Assembly: GCF_030407165.1 (NCBI RefSeq)
Contig: NZ_CP129111.1
Span: 1,674,001-1,738,000, forward strand
Reading direction: 5' to 3'
DNA length: 64,000 bases
Source: Fontisubflavum oceani
Lineage (GTDB): Bacteria > Pseudomonadota > Alphaproteobacteria > Rhodobacterales > Rhodobacteraceae
Part shown: positions 8,258 through 16,959 of the stretch, in pieces
How the letters are laid out: each line of letters starts with the position of its first letter
Position numbering within the stretch: position 1 is the stretch's first letter
The notes under the pieces: model-generated
Database searches by the model: none
Told to the model about the DNA's origin: nothing
What the model saw: the letters and a program-made list of their open reading frames with translations, nothing else
Position numbers and translations under genes: made by a program

Positions 8258-8766
8258 GTCGGACCGCGCTCGACCGGTTTGGCGTCTTGCAATCCGCCGC
8301 GCAGTTTGACGAGAAGCTTTTGCAGGTCGGTCAATTCGTCTGGCGTCAGGCCGGTCTTGTCGATCATGCAGGCAGTGATGTTGGGCGCTTGCTTCCGCAG
8401 GGCATCGCCTCTTGCCGTGAGGTGAACAAAGACCTCTCGGCCATCCTTTTTGCCACGGTTGCGGGTCACATGCCCGAGCGCTTCGAGCCGTTTTACAAGC
8501 GGTGTCAGCGTGCTTGTCTCCATCTGCAATTGCTGTGCCAACTCGTTTATCTTCTGCCTGTCCCGCTCCCACAGCAAGGTCAGGGTGATGTATTGCGGGT
8601 AGGTCAACCCAAGGGATTTGAGATGCGGCGCATATGCGCGGTTGATCGCGTGGGATGCGGTATAAACCGCGTGGCAGAACATATCCTCAGCATGTGTTGG
8701 AAGTCGGTCGGGTTTCAAACTCGGCTCCGTGTGTTTTGTATCGCACGCGATATAAGTTCTTGACAT
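8254..8766 (-). CDS. OhrR-like MarR family regulator
   Basis: A regulator of about 170 residues. The segment MFCHAVYTASHAINRAYAPHL followed by LGLTYPQYITLTLLWE matches the OhrR branch of MarR proteins, with the reactive cysteine in MFCHAV. A second cysteine in ITACMIDKTGL would fit the two-cysteine type. The wing contains RNRGKKDGREVFVHLT. Organic hydroperoxide sensing is inferred. The start is uncertain: ATG 8781 or 8766 would place a predicted operator inside the coding region, so a later non-ATG start is possible. The divergent gene is not ohr but an unknown 74-residue protein. Confidence 0.82.
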   Translation of the reverse strand: MSRTYIACDTKHTEPSLKPDRLPTHAEDMFCHAVYTASHAINRAYAPHLKSLGLTYPQYITLTLLWERDRQKINELAQQLQMETSTLTPLVKRLEALGHVTRNRGKKDGREVFVHLTARGDALRKQAPNITACMIDKTGLTPDELTDLQKLLVKLRGGLQDAKPVERGPT

Positions 8767-8817
8767 GACGCCTCGGATCATTCAAGCCTCCGCAGTATAA
8801 GTCGTGCACGATATATA
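8740..8817. promoter_or_regulatory. Paired dyads near the OhrR-like gene
   Basis: A palindromic core TCGTGCACGA at 8802-8811 is flanked by TATA on both sides (8796-8817). A related copy, TCGCACGCGATATAAG, lies at 8741-8756, 61 bases away. They share the pattern TCG..C.CGATATA. The first lies just upstream of the 74-residue gene. Binding by the adjacent MarR-type regulator is inferred from position and symmetry. Confidence 0.5.
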
Positions 8818-8831
8818 TCAGGGAGGCCGAT

Positions 8832-9056
8832 ATGTCCTGGCTACCAAGCTTGCTCACCGAAACCCCAGAGAAGGGCTATGATCTGGCGATCATGCTCTCG
8901 CGAATGGCGGTCAAGAAGACCCAGCCCGATGATGCCGCGCGTCAGCGGATGCGGCCGGATTACGCCAATAACGCAGATAGTCTGACGGCGGCGTCACATG
9001 TCGTGGCGACCAACTTCCAAACCGTCGCGGCGGCCAACAATTATTGGCGCCCATAG
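8832..9056 (+). CDS. Unknown 74-residue protein divergent from OhrR-like gene
   Basis: A small soluble protein (MSWLPSLLTETPEKGYDLAI to AAANNYWRP) with a good ribosome binding site (AGGGAGG 7 bases before the ATG). No signal peptide, membrane segment or cysteine is visible. The N-terminal half contains a probable helix, MLSRMAVKKTQ, and the C-terminus is rich in Asn and Ala. I do not recognise the family. The palindromic site just upstream suggests control by the OhrR-like regulator, hence a possible role in peroxide or other stress. Confidence 0.6.
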   Translation: MSWLPSLLTETPEKGYDLAIMLSRMAVKKTQPDDAARQRMRPDYANNADSLTAASHVVATNFQTVAAANNYWRP

Positions 9057-9082
9057 ACGGGATCACCGCAACTTCCGGCAGG

Positions 9083-9757
9083 TCACTGCGTTGGCATCAG
9101 CACCACCTCGCGCACGGCGTTGCGCGGGTGTGCGTTCAGCGCCAGCATCACCGCCTCGGCCACGTCTTCAGGCTGTAGCTTCTCGGGTTTTGGCGCGTCG
9201 AAAAACGGTGTGTCCACCATGCCAGGCGCGATCACGGTGCAGCGTCCGCCCCAATCGGCCATTTCTTCGGCGAGATTGCCGGCAAAGCCGTGCACGAACC
9301 ATTTTGTGGCGCCATAGATCGAGCCTTTGACATGCCGCCGCCCGGCGATCGAGCCGGTCAAAACCATATGGCCCGTGCTCTGACGAAGATAGGGGAGCGC
9401 GGCTTTCGCGGTGTAGAGCAGCCCCATGATGTTGAGTTGAACCAGGTCGGCCCATTCCGCCGGATCGCCCGCCTCGGTGCCAGGCGCATTCGCCCCCATG
9501 CCGGCATTGGCAAAGGCCGCATCGACAGAGCCAAACGCCTCTTGCAGGGCCAGAAGCGCCTGCTCTTGCGTCGCCAGGTCGGTGACATCGCCCGGCAAGG
9601 CCAAGGCCGCACCGCCAAGCTCTTCGGCCAAGGCGGCCACTTTGTCGGTGGAGCGGGCCATCAGCCCAACATTCCAGTCAGAGGCCACGGCGGCGCGGGC
9701 CGTTGCGGCCCCGATGCCAGTGGACGCACCGGTGATGAAAAGGGTTTTGCGGGTCAT
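9083..9757 (-). CDS. Short-chain dehydrogenase/reductase
   Basis: A 224-residue classical SDR, NAD(P)-dependent. It shows TGASTGIG (cofactor loop), ANAG, the catalytic Ser in LTGSIAGRR, and YGATK with the Tyr/Lys pair. The substrate is unknown. It resembles the YdfG-like SDRs that act on short hydroxy compounds. The start at 9757 gives MTRKTLFITGAS. The longer frame adds 27 residues that overlap the promoter region of the divergent yjbQ-type gene. Confidence 0.9.
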   Translation of the reverse strand: MTRKTLFITGASTGIGAATARAAVASDWNVGLMARSTDKVAALAEELGGAALALPGDVTDLATQEQALLALQEAFGSVDAAFANAGMGANAPGTEAGDPAEWADLVQLNIMGLLYTAKAALPYLRQSTGHMVLTGSIAGRRHVKGSIYGATKWFVHGFAGNLAEEMADWGGRCTVIAPGMVDTPFFDAPKPEKLQPEDVAEAVMLALNAHPRNAVREVVLMPTQ

Positions 9758-9809
9758 GATAAGGCTCCAATGGGTTGCAAGGCGGGCGCGCATGACATGA
9801 GATAGCGCC

Positions 9810-10226
9810 ATGCAAACCACGTTTACAATCCAGACCAAAGGCCCGGGACTCTATGAGTTTACCACCGAAGTTGCGGCCTGGGTGGCGGGGCAGGGTGAGG
9901 GCCTGCTGACGCTGTTCATCCGGCACACCTCCGCCAGCCTGTTGATCCAGGAGAACGCCGACCCTGAGGTGCAGACCGATTTGACGGCCTATTTCGACCG
10001 GTTGGTGCCGCCGTCTGACGACCCGTCGATGCACTATCTGACCCACACCTATGAAGGCCCTGACGACATGCCAGCGCATATCAAGGCCGCGATGATGCCT
10101 GTCTCGCTGCAAATCCCGATCTCGGGCGGTCGGTTGGCTTTGGGCACCTGGCAGGGGATTTATGTGGTGGAACATCGCCGCCGCCCGCATCGGCGCGATG
10201 TGGCCGCGATGCTCCTGAAGGCTTAG
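9810..10226 (+). CDS. yjbQ: YjbQ family (UPF0047) protein
   Basis: A 138-residue compact beta-rich protein. Family marks are LLTLFIRHTSASLLIQENADP and HYLTHTYEGPDDMPAHIKA, ending in ISGGRLALGTWQGIYVVEHR. Conserved histidines and the glutamate in the first two segments form the presumed active site. E. coli YjbQ has weak thiamine-phosphate synthase activity, and the true role is uncertain. It overlaps the convergent dodecin gene by 4 bases. Confidence 0.93.
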   Translation: MQTTFTIQTKGPGLYEFTTEVAAWVAGQGEGLLTLFIRHTSASLLIQENADPEVQTDLTAYFDRLVPPSDDPSMHYLTHTYEGPDDMPAHIKAAMMPVSLQIPISGGRLALGTWQGIYVVEHRRRPHRRDVAAMLLKA

Positions 10227-10426
10227 TCGTCCAAGACGAAGGTCACCATCAGATTGACCTGATAATGTTGGATGGTGCCATCGGATACCGACACGCGCTG
10301 CTCTTTGACCCAGGCGCTGGTCACATTGCGCAAGGTGGTGTTGGCGCGGGCGATACCGTCGCGGACGGCGGCCTCGAAGCTGTCGGTGGATGTCGCGGAA
10401 ATCTCTGTCACGCGGGCGATGCTCAT
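10223..10426 (-). CDS. Dodecin family flavin-binding protein
   Basis: A 67-residue protein matching dodecin in length and motif order: MSIARVTEISATS, FEAAVRDGIARANTTLRNV, the flavin-stacking region VTSAWVKEQRVSV, and a closing strand HYQVNLMVTFVLDD. Dodecins form 12-subunit shells that bind and buffer riboflavin or FMN. The neighbouring riboflavin pathway genes make a flavin-storage role plausible. Confidence 0.92.
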   Translation of the reverse strand: MSIARVTEISATSTDSFEAAVRDGIARANTTLRNVTSAWVKEQRVSVSDGTIQHYQVNLMVTFVLDD

Positions 10427-10651
10427 GATCTGTCTCCTGTTGGCTGTTGAGGGGGTATTTTACCACTCAAGGGCGGTCCGTTGCGGGTTTTGTGCCGCAG
10501 TTTCTCCCCCCAAATCCTGTAGGGGCAATTCGCCTCTACCCAAGCCCTATGCATGCTCCTATAGTGCCTGTGGATAACAGGGCTGAAGACCCTATCAGGC
10601 AGAGTTGCGCTCGTCACTCGGGTGCGAAGGGATCAGAAAAGGGGGACGTGG

Positions 10652-11119
10652 ATGCGCTGCCCGTTTTGCGGAAATGTCGATACTCAAGTGAAAGATAGCC
10701 GTCCGGCCGAGGATCATGTGGCGATCCGGCGGCGGCGGTTTTGCCCGGCTTGTGGCGGGCGGTTCACGACCTATGAGCGTGTTCAATTGCGCGATCTGGT
10801 GGTGATCAAGACCAATGGTAAGCGCGAGGATTTCGACCGCGACAAGCTGGAGCGGTCGATCCGCATCTCGATGCAGAAACGTCCCGTCGAGCCAGAGCGG
10901 ATCGATCAGATGATCTCTGGCATTGTGCGGCGTTTGGAAAGCATGGGCGAGACCGATATCCCCTCGGGCACGATTGGCGAGATCGTCATGGAAAGCCTGG
11001 CCCGGATCGACACGGTGGCCTATGTCCGCTTTGCGAGTGTCTATAAGAACTTCCAGGCGGCTGATGATTTCGAGGAATTCGTGGCGGAGCTGCGCCCGCC
11101 CAGCACAACCGAAAGCTAA
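10652..11119 (+). CDS. nrdR: Transcriptional repressor NrdR
   Basis: A 155-residue repressor of ribonucleotide reductase genes. The N-terminal zinc ribbon begins MRCPFCGN and has CPACGGRF, and the following ATP-cone begins [18 protein letters not shown] chose the start at 10652 because the family begins with MRCPFC; the longer upstream frame is not conserved. It sits 3 bases before ribD, an arrangement common in alphaproteobacteria, so the two are probably co-transcribed. I saw no clear NrdR box in the 225 bases upstream. Confidence 0.96.
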   Translation: MRCPFCGNVDTQVKDSRPAEDHVAIRRRRFCPACGGRFTTYERVQLRDLVVIKTNGKREDFDRDKLERSIRISMQKRPVEPERIDQMISGIVRRLESMGETDIPSGTIGEIVMESLARIDTVAYVRFASVYKNFQAADDFEEFVAELRPPSTTES

Positions 11120-11122
11120 GCG

Positions 11123-12229
11123 ATGACAACGGGCGACGATGCCCGCTGGATGCGGCTCGCGCTGTCTTTGGGCGCGCGGGGGCACGGTCGGGTTTGGCCG
11201 AACCCGGCGGTTGGCTGTGTGATTGTGAAAGCGGGCCGGGTTCTGGGCCGGGGCTGGACCCAACCCAGTGGCCGACCCCATGCGGAGACGGAGGCTTTGG
11301 CTCAAGCCGGCGACGCGGCCCATGGCGCAACGGCCTATGTCAGCTTGGAACCTTGCGCCCATCAGGGGCACACGCCGCCTTGTGTTGAGGCCTTGATTGC
11401 CGCGTCGGTCGCGCGGGTTGTGATTGCCATGGAAGACCCCGATCCGCGCGTGGCGGGGAAGGGGATTGCGCGGCTGCAAGATGCCGGAATCGCCGTGACA
11501 ACCGGTGTTTTGCAAGATCAGGCGGCGGAGGCGCATCAGGGCTTTCTCAGCCGTGTCGTGCGAGGCCGGCCTGCGGTGACACTAAAGCTTGCCACGTCTT
11601 TTGATGGACGGATTGCCACCGCGAGTGGTGAAAGCAAATGGATCACTGGGCCCGAGGCGCGGCGACATGTGCATGGGATGCGGGCGCGCCATGATGCGGT
11701 GTTGATCGGTGCGGGCACGGCGCGGGCCGATGACCCGAACCTGACCGTGCGCGGGTTGGGCATGGCGTATCAGCCGGTGCGCGTGGTGTTGTCGCGACGG
11801 CTGGATATTCCGACTGACGGCGCGTTGTGGAATAGCCTGCCCGAGGTGCCGCTCTGGCTGTGTTATGGGGACGCGGCGGACCCGCAGGACAGGATGGCTT
11901 GGGCCGCGCGCGGGGCAGGTATGATCCCCTGTAAGGCCGGACCCGGCGGGCAATTGGACGTGGCGGATGTGATGCAAGCGCTTGGGCGCGAAGGTCTGAC
12001 CCGGGTGTTCTGTGAAGGGGGCGGGGCGCTGGCGGCGTCTCTGCTCGCGGCCGATTTGGTGGATGATCTTGTCGGGTTCACCGCCGGGATGGTTTTGGGG
12101 GCGGAGGGGCAGCCGGCAATCGGCGCGATGGGTGTGGCGGCGCTTGCTGAGGCGCCGTGCTTCACCTTGCGGCGCAGCCAGCCCGTGGGCGCCGATATTC
12201 TTCATGAATGGACCCGCGCGCCGCGCTAA
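11123..12229 (+). CDS. ribD: Bifunctional riboflavin deaminase/reductase RibD
   Basis: A 368-residue two-domain enzyme that deaminates the pyrimidine intermediate and then reduces its ribose side chain in riboflavin synthesis. The deaminase domain (about 5-145) has the zinc site HAETEAL and EPCAHQGHTPPC. The reductase domain (about 150-365) starts VTLKLATSFDGRIA and contains GAGTARADDP and CEGGGALAASL. It follows nrdR by 3 bases. Its stop overlaps the convergent capsule gene by 4 bases, and the rest of the riboflavin genes resume 4.7 kb downstream. Confidence 0.96.
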   Translation: MTTGDDARWMRLALSLGARGHGRVWPNPAVGCVIVKAGRVLGRGWTQPSGRPHAETEALAQAGDAAHGATAYVSLEPCAHQGHTPPCVEALIAASVARVVIAMEDPDPRVAGKGIARLQDAGIAVTTGVLQDQAAEAHQGFLSRVVRGRPAVTLKLATSFDGRIATASGESKWITGPEARRHVHGMRARHDAVLIGAGTARADDPNLTVRGLGMAYQPVRVVLSRRLDIPTDGALWNSLPEVPLWLCYGDAADPQDRMAWAARGAGMIPCKAGPGGQLDVADVMQALGREGLTRVFCEGGGALAASLLAADLVDDLVGFTAGMVLGAEGQPAIGAMGVAALAEAPCFTLRRSQPVGADILHEWTRAPR

Positions 12230-14220
12230 CGCCGCCTGCGTCGCCAGAGCCACGCCTGACCGGCGAACCAGCCTTGGAGTTTTGCCAAAGCGCGGAGGCT
12301 TGGTTTCCGCGCCAGACCCTCGCCCGAAGCGAGCCGATCCACCGCAACTTCGACTGGGCAGGGAAGGCCGGTGACCGGGTCGAGATAGCGCGGATAGGCG
12401 ATGAGCGTGGCATGGGCCAGCGCGGCGAGTGACGGCTTGGCCTGCCGCCGGGCGGGCACGGGGCCGAGATCATGTGTGAGGCCCCAACCGGCATAAAAGG
12501 GTGTGCCCAAGACAGTGACGGGAACCCCGCGCAGGAGCGCCTCGAACCCCAAAAGCGATGTCATCGTCACGACCCGATCCGCGTGGGTCAACAGCGCCAC
12601 CGGGTCCGTGTCATGGGCGACATGGTCGGCGAGCCGGGCCAAATCCTCCGCCGGGACGGTTCCTTGGCGCAGGCCCGCTTCCACATCGGGGTGGGGTTTG
12701 TAGATCAGCATCGCCTGTGGGTGCAGGCGTTTGGCGGTTTCCAGAAGGTCAAGATTGGTTCTGACCTCGCCCGCGCCGAGCCGGATCGAGGCATCGTCTT
12801 CGACCTGTCCGGGCACCAAGATCACGGGTCGTCCTTCGGGGTTGGGCAGAGCGGGAGGCTGGCCGAGATTGTATTTGCTGAGCCCCAAGGCGGAGAGCCG
12901 CCCGATCAGGGCGTCGGCCCGCGCCAGGCGTTTGGCGGGCCAGGTTGCGGCCTCGGCGATCAGGTGTTCCAAGCGGCTTTCCCGGGTTGGGTCGTAATAG
13001 ATGCCGAGATCGTCCCGGACCAGGCTGAGCGGGGGCACAAGATCGGCCCCCAAGCCGCGTGAGCGCAGAAACCCGTCTTCGATCCGGGTCAAGGGGCGGT
13101 TGGCGGCGCGGCAGGCGTCGCGGAGTGCGGCGTCTTCGCGCCCGGCCCAGACCATGACCGGCTTTTCGGCGGCAATTGCCGCATCAGGGCTGTCCGCGAA
13201 GCTGAGTTTGGTTCCGCTGGCGCCATAGAACTGCTGCAGATGTCCGCGTTTCCAGGCCCGCATGCCGACCGCGACATGGCCCTTGCGATCCGCACGCCAA
13301 GCGCGGGCCTGGGCTTCCAATGCGCCCAGAACATCCTCAAGCAGGCACAGCCTGTCGTGATAAGGATCGTACCAGCGCGGATAGAGGATCAGCGCCCCGG
13401 CGACGAGTTGTGCCCGGGTCAGCGCGCGCTGGCGACGCGGGATCGGCATCCTGTCGTCGCTGAGCCCCCATCCGGCATAGAAGGGTTGGCCGAAGACCAC
13501 GGGTTTGTGGCCCGCAAGGATCGCCTCGAACCCAAGCTGGCTGGAGACCGTATAGACCGCGCGCGCACCTTCCATCAGCCGCCATGGCGAAAGCGCCGCG
13601 TCGCAGAGGGTGGCCGTCTCGCCACCATTGCTCTGACCGAAATGCCCGTCGCGATGGCCGGATCGGGTCTCTGGGTGGGTCTTGATCACGATCTGGGCGC
13701 CGGGGTGATCTTCCTGCGCCCAATAGAGCATCTCGCGGAATGTGTCTGCATTGGTCCCGCCGAGCCTGATCGAGGCGTCGCCCTTGGTTTGGTCGATCAC
13801 TAGAACATAGCCCGGCTTTGGCGGCTCCAGCTTAGGATCGACGGCGGCATATTTCGTCAGATGCGCGTCAGCCATCCGGGCCATTGCATCGCGCGCCCGG
13901 TCCATCAGCGCGGTGTCATCCAGCGGATGCGTGGCCAGCAGGTGTTCCAGATCCGAGGGCTGGGTGCTGTCGAAATAGGCGCCGCGCCGGTCGATCGTGA
14001 GGCCAAGCGGCGGCTCGCCGCTTCGCCCCGGATGTAGGGAGCGGAGAAAGGCGTCTTCGACCCGGACCAGATGCGCGCCGGTGGCAGCGGCGGCCTTCTC
14101 GCCGCGCGGGGCATAAGGCGAATGGCCCCAGACCAGTACGTCATCCTCCGGCCCGGGCTTGCCGAGTTTCAACTCATATCCCGCAAGCGTCAGGATGCGG
14201 CGCACCCGGGCGTTGGTCAA
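12226..14220 (-). CDS. kpsC: KpsC-like capsule beta-Kdo transferase
   Basis: A 664-residue protein with two related halves, as in KpsC. Each half has a [16 protein letters not shown] motif, a [15 protein letters not shown] segment, a [12 protein letters not shown] or [13 protein letters not shown] motif, a KTHPE/KPHPDV site, and [23 protein letters not shown] repeated near the end of each. KpsC adds beta-Kdo residues to the lipid anchor of group 2 capsules. It acts with KpsS, encoded at 15519-16793. The stem-loop just upstream may make its expression partly independent of the export lipoprotein gene. Confidence 0.9.
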   Translation of the reverse strand: [664 protein letters not shown]

Positions 14221-14241
14221 AAAGCCAGCGTTGAAATGAAA

Positions 14242-14270
14242 CCCCCGCCGGTGGGTGCGTCCGGCGGGGG
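14242..14270 (-). terminator. Stem-loop between capsule export and kpsC genes
   Basis: A perfect 10-bp stem (CCCCCGCCGG with its complement) and a 9-base loop. On the minus strand it is followed by TTTCATTT. It lies 29 bases after the stop of the export lipoprotein gene and before kpsC, so it may end or attenuate transcription within the capsule block. Confidence 0.7.
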
Positions 14271-14298
14271 CTCTTTGCTTGCTCCGGCCATCGGCCCG

Positions 14299-15432
14299 TC
14301 AGTCGCCGCCGAGGCTGTTGAGCGAGTTGGCGGTGCCAAGCGTACCGGTTAGCGCGTTCAGAGCTTTGCTCCATTGTGTAAACGGCGCTTCGGTTACATA
14401 GACAGTGTCGCCATCGCGGATCACGAAATCGCGGGCCTCGAACATGCCGGTCGGCGCGGTCAGGTCCAGCACATAGATCATACGCTGCGCCCCGATCAGA
14501 TCGCTCCGACCAAGCACTTGGCTGGCAATCTCTTCGGGTTCATTGCGGAGCACAAACACGCCGGTCGGATCAGCGAGGCTGGTGTTCAGCCCGCCGACGG
14601 TTGCAATGGCCTCGATGGCCGAGATCGTCTGGCTGTCGAAGGGAACGCGGGCTTGCTGCCCCGTGGCGCCAAGCGAGGTGAAGCTTCGGCCGTCTTCCTC
14701 GACCAGAATGCGGTCACCGCCCCGCATGGAGATATCGAATTGCGGGTTTGAATAGAGGTCTTCGAACCAGATCGTGCCGGTATGGGCACCTCGAACAACG
14801 GTGATTTGCGCGATATCGGGCTCGACGGAGATGCCGCCCGCGGCAGACAACATACCGGTCAGCGTGCGCGTTGGGCGTTCGATAGGATAGATGCCTTGGC
14901 CACCGACGCCGCCCGCGACCGATACCGTGGCCCCATCGCCCGCCGCGCGGCGGATGAGCACTTGTGGATCGGGGGTTTGTTCATCGAGATTGCGGGTGAG
15001 GATTTCACGCAGCTGATTGGGCGTATTGCCCGCCGCCCGGATACGGCCCGCATAGGGGACAAAGATAAATCCGGAACTGTCGACCGTCACCTCGCTGATT
15101 GTTGCGGCATTCGATCCGGCGCCGGCCAAAAGCCCGTCTTCGACGTTTTCATAGATGGTGAGATCTAACACATCGCCGGGCCGGATAACCTCAGTCGATA
15201 CGGTGCCCGCGTTCTGAAACGCCTCGCTGAAGCCAAGCGCGGGGACCACCGCCGTGGCGGCGATGACGCGTTGGTTCACCTCAACAACAAAGGCATCGCC
15301 TTCGCGCTGCACCGATCCGGCAAAAATCTCATTCCGTGTCGGGCCGGATCGCGGCAAGCCACAAGACGCAACTATGGATACAACGAGCGATAGCGCGACC
15401 AAGCGCGCCCCTCGGGAAGCCAGTGATTTCAC
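14299..15432 (-). CDS. Capsule polysaccharide export lipoprotein (Wza/KpsD-like)
   Basis: A 377-residue outer-membrane export protein. The N-terminus is a lipoprotein signal (residues 1-24) with lipobox VASC. A polysaccharide-export domain follows (VIRPGDVLDLTIYEN, FIFVPYAGRIRAAGNTPNQL), then SLBB-type repeats (VSVAGGVGGQGIYPI, QARVPFDSQTISAIEAIATVGGL) and a C-terminal amphipathic stretch. It would form the channel through which capsule reaches the surface. Its partners here are kpsC and kpsS on the same strand; the ABC transporter genes (kpsMTE) are not in the window. Confidence 0.9.
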   Translation of the reverse strand: MKSLASRGARLVALSLVVSIVASCGLPRSGPTRNEIFAGSVQREGDAFVVEVNQRVIAATAVVPALGFSEAFQNAGTVSTEVIRPGDVLDLTIYENVEDGLLAGAGSNAATISEVTVDSSGFIFVPYAGRIRAAGNTPNQLREILTRNLDEQTPDPQVLIRRAAGDGATVSVAGGVGGQGIYPIERPTRTLTGMLSAAGGISVEPDIAQITVVRGAHTGTIWFEDLYSNPQFDISMRGGDRILVEEDGRSFTSLGATGQQARVPFDSQTISAIEAIATVGGLNTSLADPTGVFVLRNEPEEIASQVLGRSDLIGAQRMIYVLDLTAPTGMFEARDFVIRDGDTVYVTEAPFTQWSKALNALTGTLGTANSLNSLGGD

Positions 15433-15518
15433 AGGTTTGGCTCCTTATTGCCTGAAACTGCCTCAGTTTATTTTTTTGTCACTTTAGCTTATCTGCGCAA
15501 ACCGCGCTAGTGTTTGGT

Positions 15519-16793
15519 TTATTTCACGACTTGCAGGTGTTGCCGTGGGGCCGGTCGGCCCGCATCGAGCGCATCGTAGGGGTCTTCCGGTGAGAGCATC
15601 ATATCGACCACTTGGCGGAGGAGCTGTCGCCGTCCGCGCGATGAATAGAAGCTGCCGGTGATCTGCGAGGTTTCCAGAAGGTAGTGGCGATAATCGCGAT
15701 AGGCGCGACTGTCGGGGCGGTTTGGATTGGTGAAAAACGCCTCCATCGTCTGCGTCGAGACAAACTCGGGCTTCAGATAAACCGCCGTGCCAAAAGCTTT
15801 CAGGGGGAGGCCGCGCCAAAGCGCCTGCTGCGCGGCGGTCGAGTTCACCGTCACCGCGCTGCGGGCATCGTTCAAGAGCCGGGCCAGTTTGCCGCCACGG
15901 ACATAGTGCACACGGTCGGTCACCCCATGTTTGGCAGCAAGGCGGCGGATGTCTTGCCGGATCGGCACGCGGCCATCCTCAAGCGGGTGGGCCTTGAAAA
16001 CCAGGTGGTGATGCGCTGGGGCACCTTCGGCAAAGCCTTCTATCAGGACCGCGAGGAAATCGGCCATCGTGTCAAACGGCCCATGGTCACGGAAGCTTGC
16101 ATCATGTTCGAGTTGCAACAGCGCAAGGTGATAGGGAAAGCCGCCGGTCTTGATCCGCCAGGTGGCTTGCACCCGATCGAACCAGAGAAATGGCATAAAT
16201 GTGATCCGGCGCAGATAGAGCCAAAGCTCGCGGCCCACGGTGATGTTGCGATGCGGACGGAAATGCCGATAACGCATATTCAGGAACATCACGAACCAAT
16301 GGTAGAGCGCGCCATAGAAGATATGCTGCCGCATATCTCCCCATTTTGACGGCGTGTCGGGCAAATCCAGATCAAGCCGTTTCAGAGCTTTGCGCATTTG
16401 GGCTACCGAGGTGCTCATCAGCCGCGAATGCCCGTTCGCGCCGCCGCGTTCATAGGTGATCCAATAGGGGCGGAGATACCCTTCCTCGAAGACATGCACG
16501 GTCAGGCCGCGCGCTTTGGCGATGGTCACGGCTTCGGAGTGGATCGGTCGGGTATCGCCATAAAGCACCAGATCGGTCACGCCTTTGTCCGCGATCAGGC
16601 TTTGCAAATGATCGGGCCAGTCCTCGACCGTGCCGGTATAGGCGATATAGCTCTCCCGGTGATGCCAGAACGCGCTGTCGCCTTGGTTGAAGCCGACGCG
16701 CCAGACATCCGACCCCGCGGCACGCAGCATCCTGCCAAGCCGGTGGAAGAACGGCCCATGTGGGCCTTGCAAGAACAGAAAAACCTTGTGCAA
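15519..16793 (-). CDS. kpsS: KpsS-like capsule beta-Kdo transferase
   Basis: A 424-residue protein. It opens MHKVFLFLQGPHGPFFHRL, a typical KpsS N-terminus, and has VFEEGYLRPYWIT, a long basic central region, LVFKAHPLEDGR and VNSTAAQQALWRGLPLKAFG. KpsS transfers the first beta-Kdo to lysophosphatidylglycerol in group 2 capsule anchors, after which KpsC extends the linker. It lies 86 bases upstream of the export lipoprotein gene and is probably the first gene of the capsule unit. Confidence 0.9.
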   Translation of the reverse strand: MHKVFLFLQGPHGPFFHRLGRMLRAAGSDVWRVGFNQGDSAFWHHRESYIAYTGTVEDWPDHLQSLIADKGVTDLVLYGDTRPIHSEAVTIAKARGLTVHVFEEGYLRPYWITYERGGANGHSRLMSTSVAQMRKALKRLDLDLPDTPSKWGDMRQHIFYGALYHWFVMFLNMRYRHFRPHRNITVGRELWLYLRRITFMPFLWFDRVQATWRIKTGGFPYHLALLQLEHDASFRDHGPFDTMADFLAVLIEGFAEGAPAHHHLVFKAHPLEDGRVPIRQDIRRLAAKHGVTDRVHYVRGGKLARLLNDARSAVTVNSTAAQQALWRGLPLKAFGTAVYLKPEFVSTQTMEAFFTNPNRPDSRAYRDYRHYLLETSQITGSFYSSRGRRQLLRQVVDMMLSPEDPYDALDAGRPAPRQHLQVVK

Positions 16794-16959
16794 CAGTCAC
16801 TTTCCCCGAGCAAATGCTCTGATACCGCTTATCGTGTTGAAACAGAGTTGCATAGCGGTCTGGCCTGATGAGGGCGGGTTTTGGTCTGGATTAAGGCGGC
16901 CATGGCTTGCCGCCGGTGCCCGCGCCCGTTAGGTGAAAAAAGGGAAATGGAGGGCGCGT

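Noticed and set aside
10427..10651. NrdR box or flavin element upstream of nrdR
   Set aside because: Neither consensus is visible. The region holds only short, unassigned repeats.
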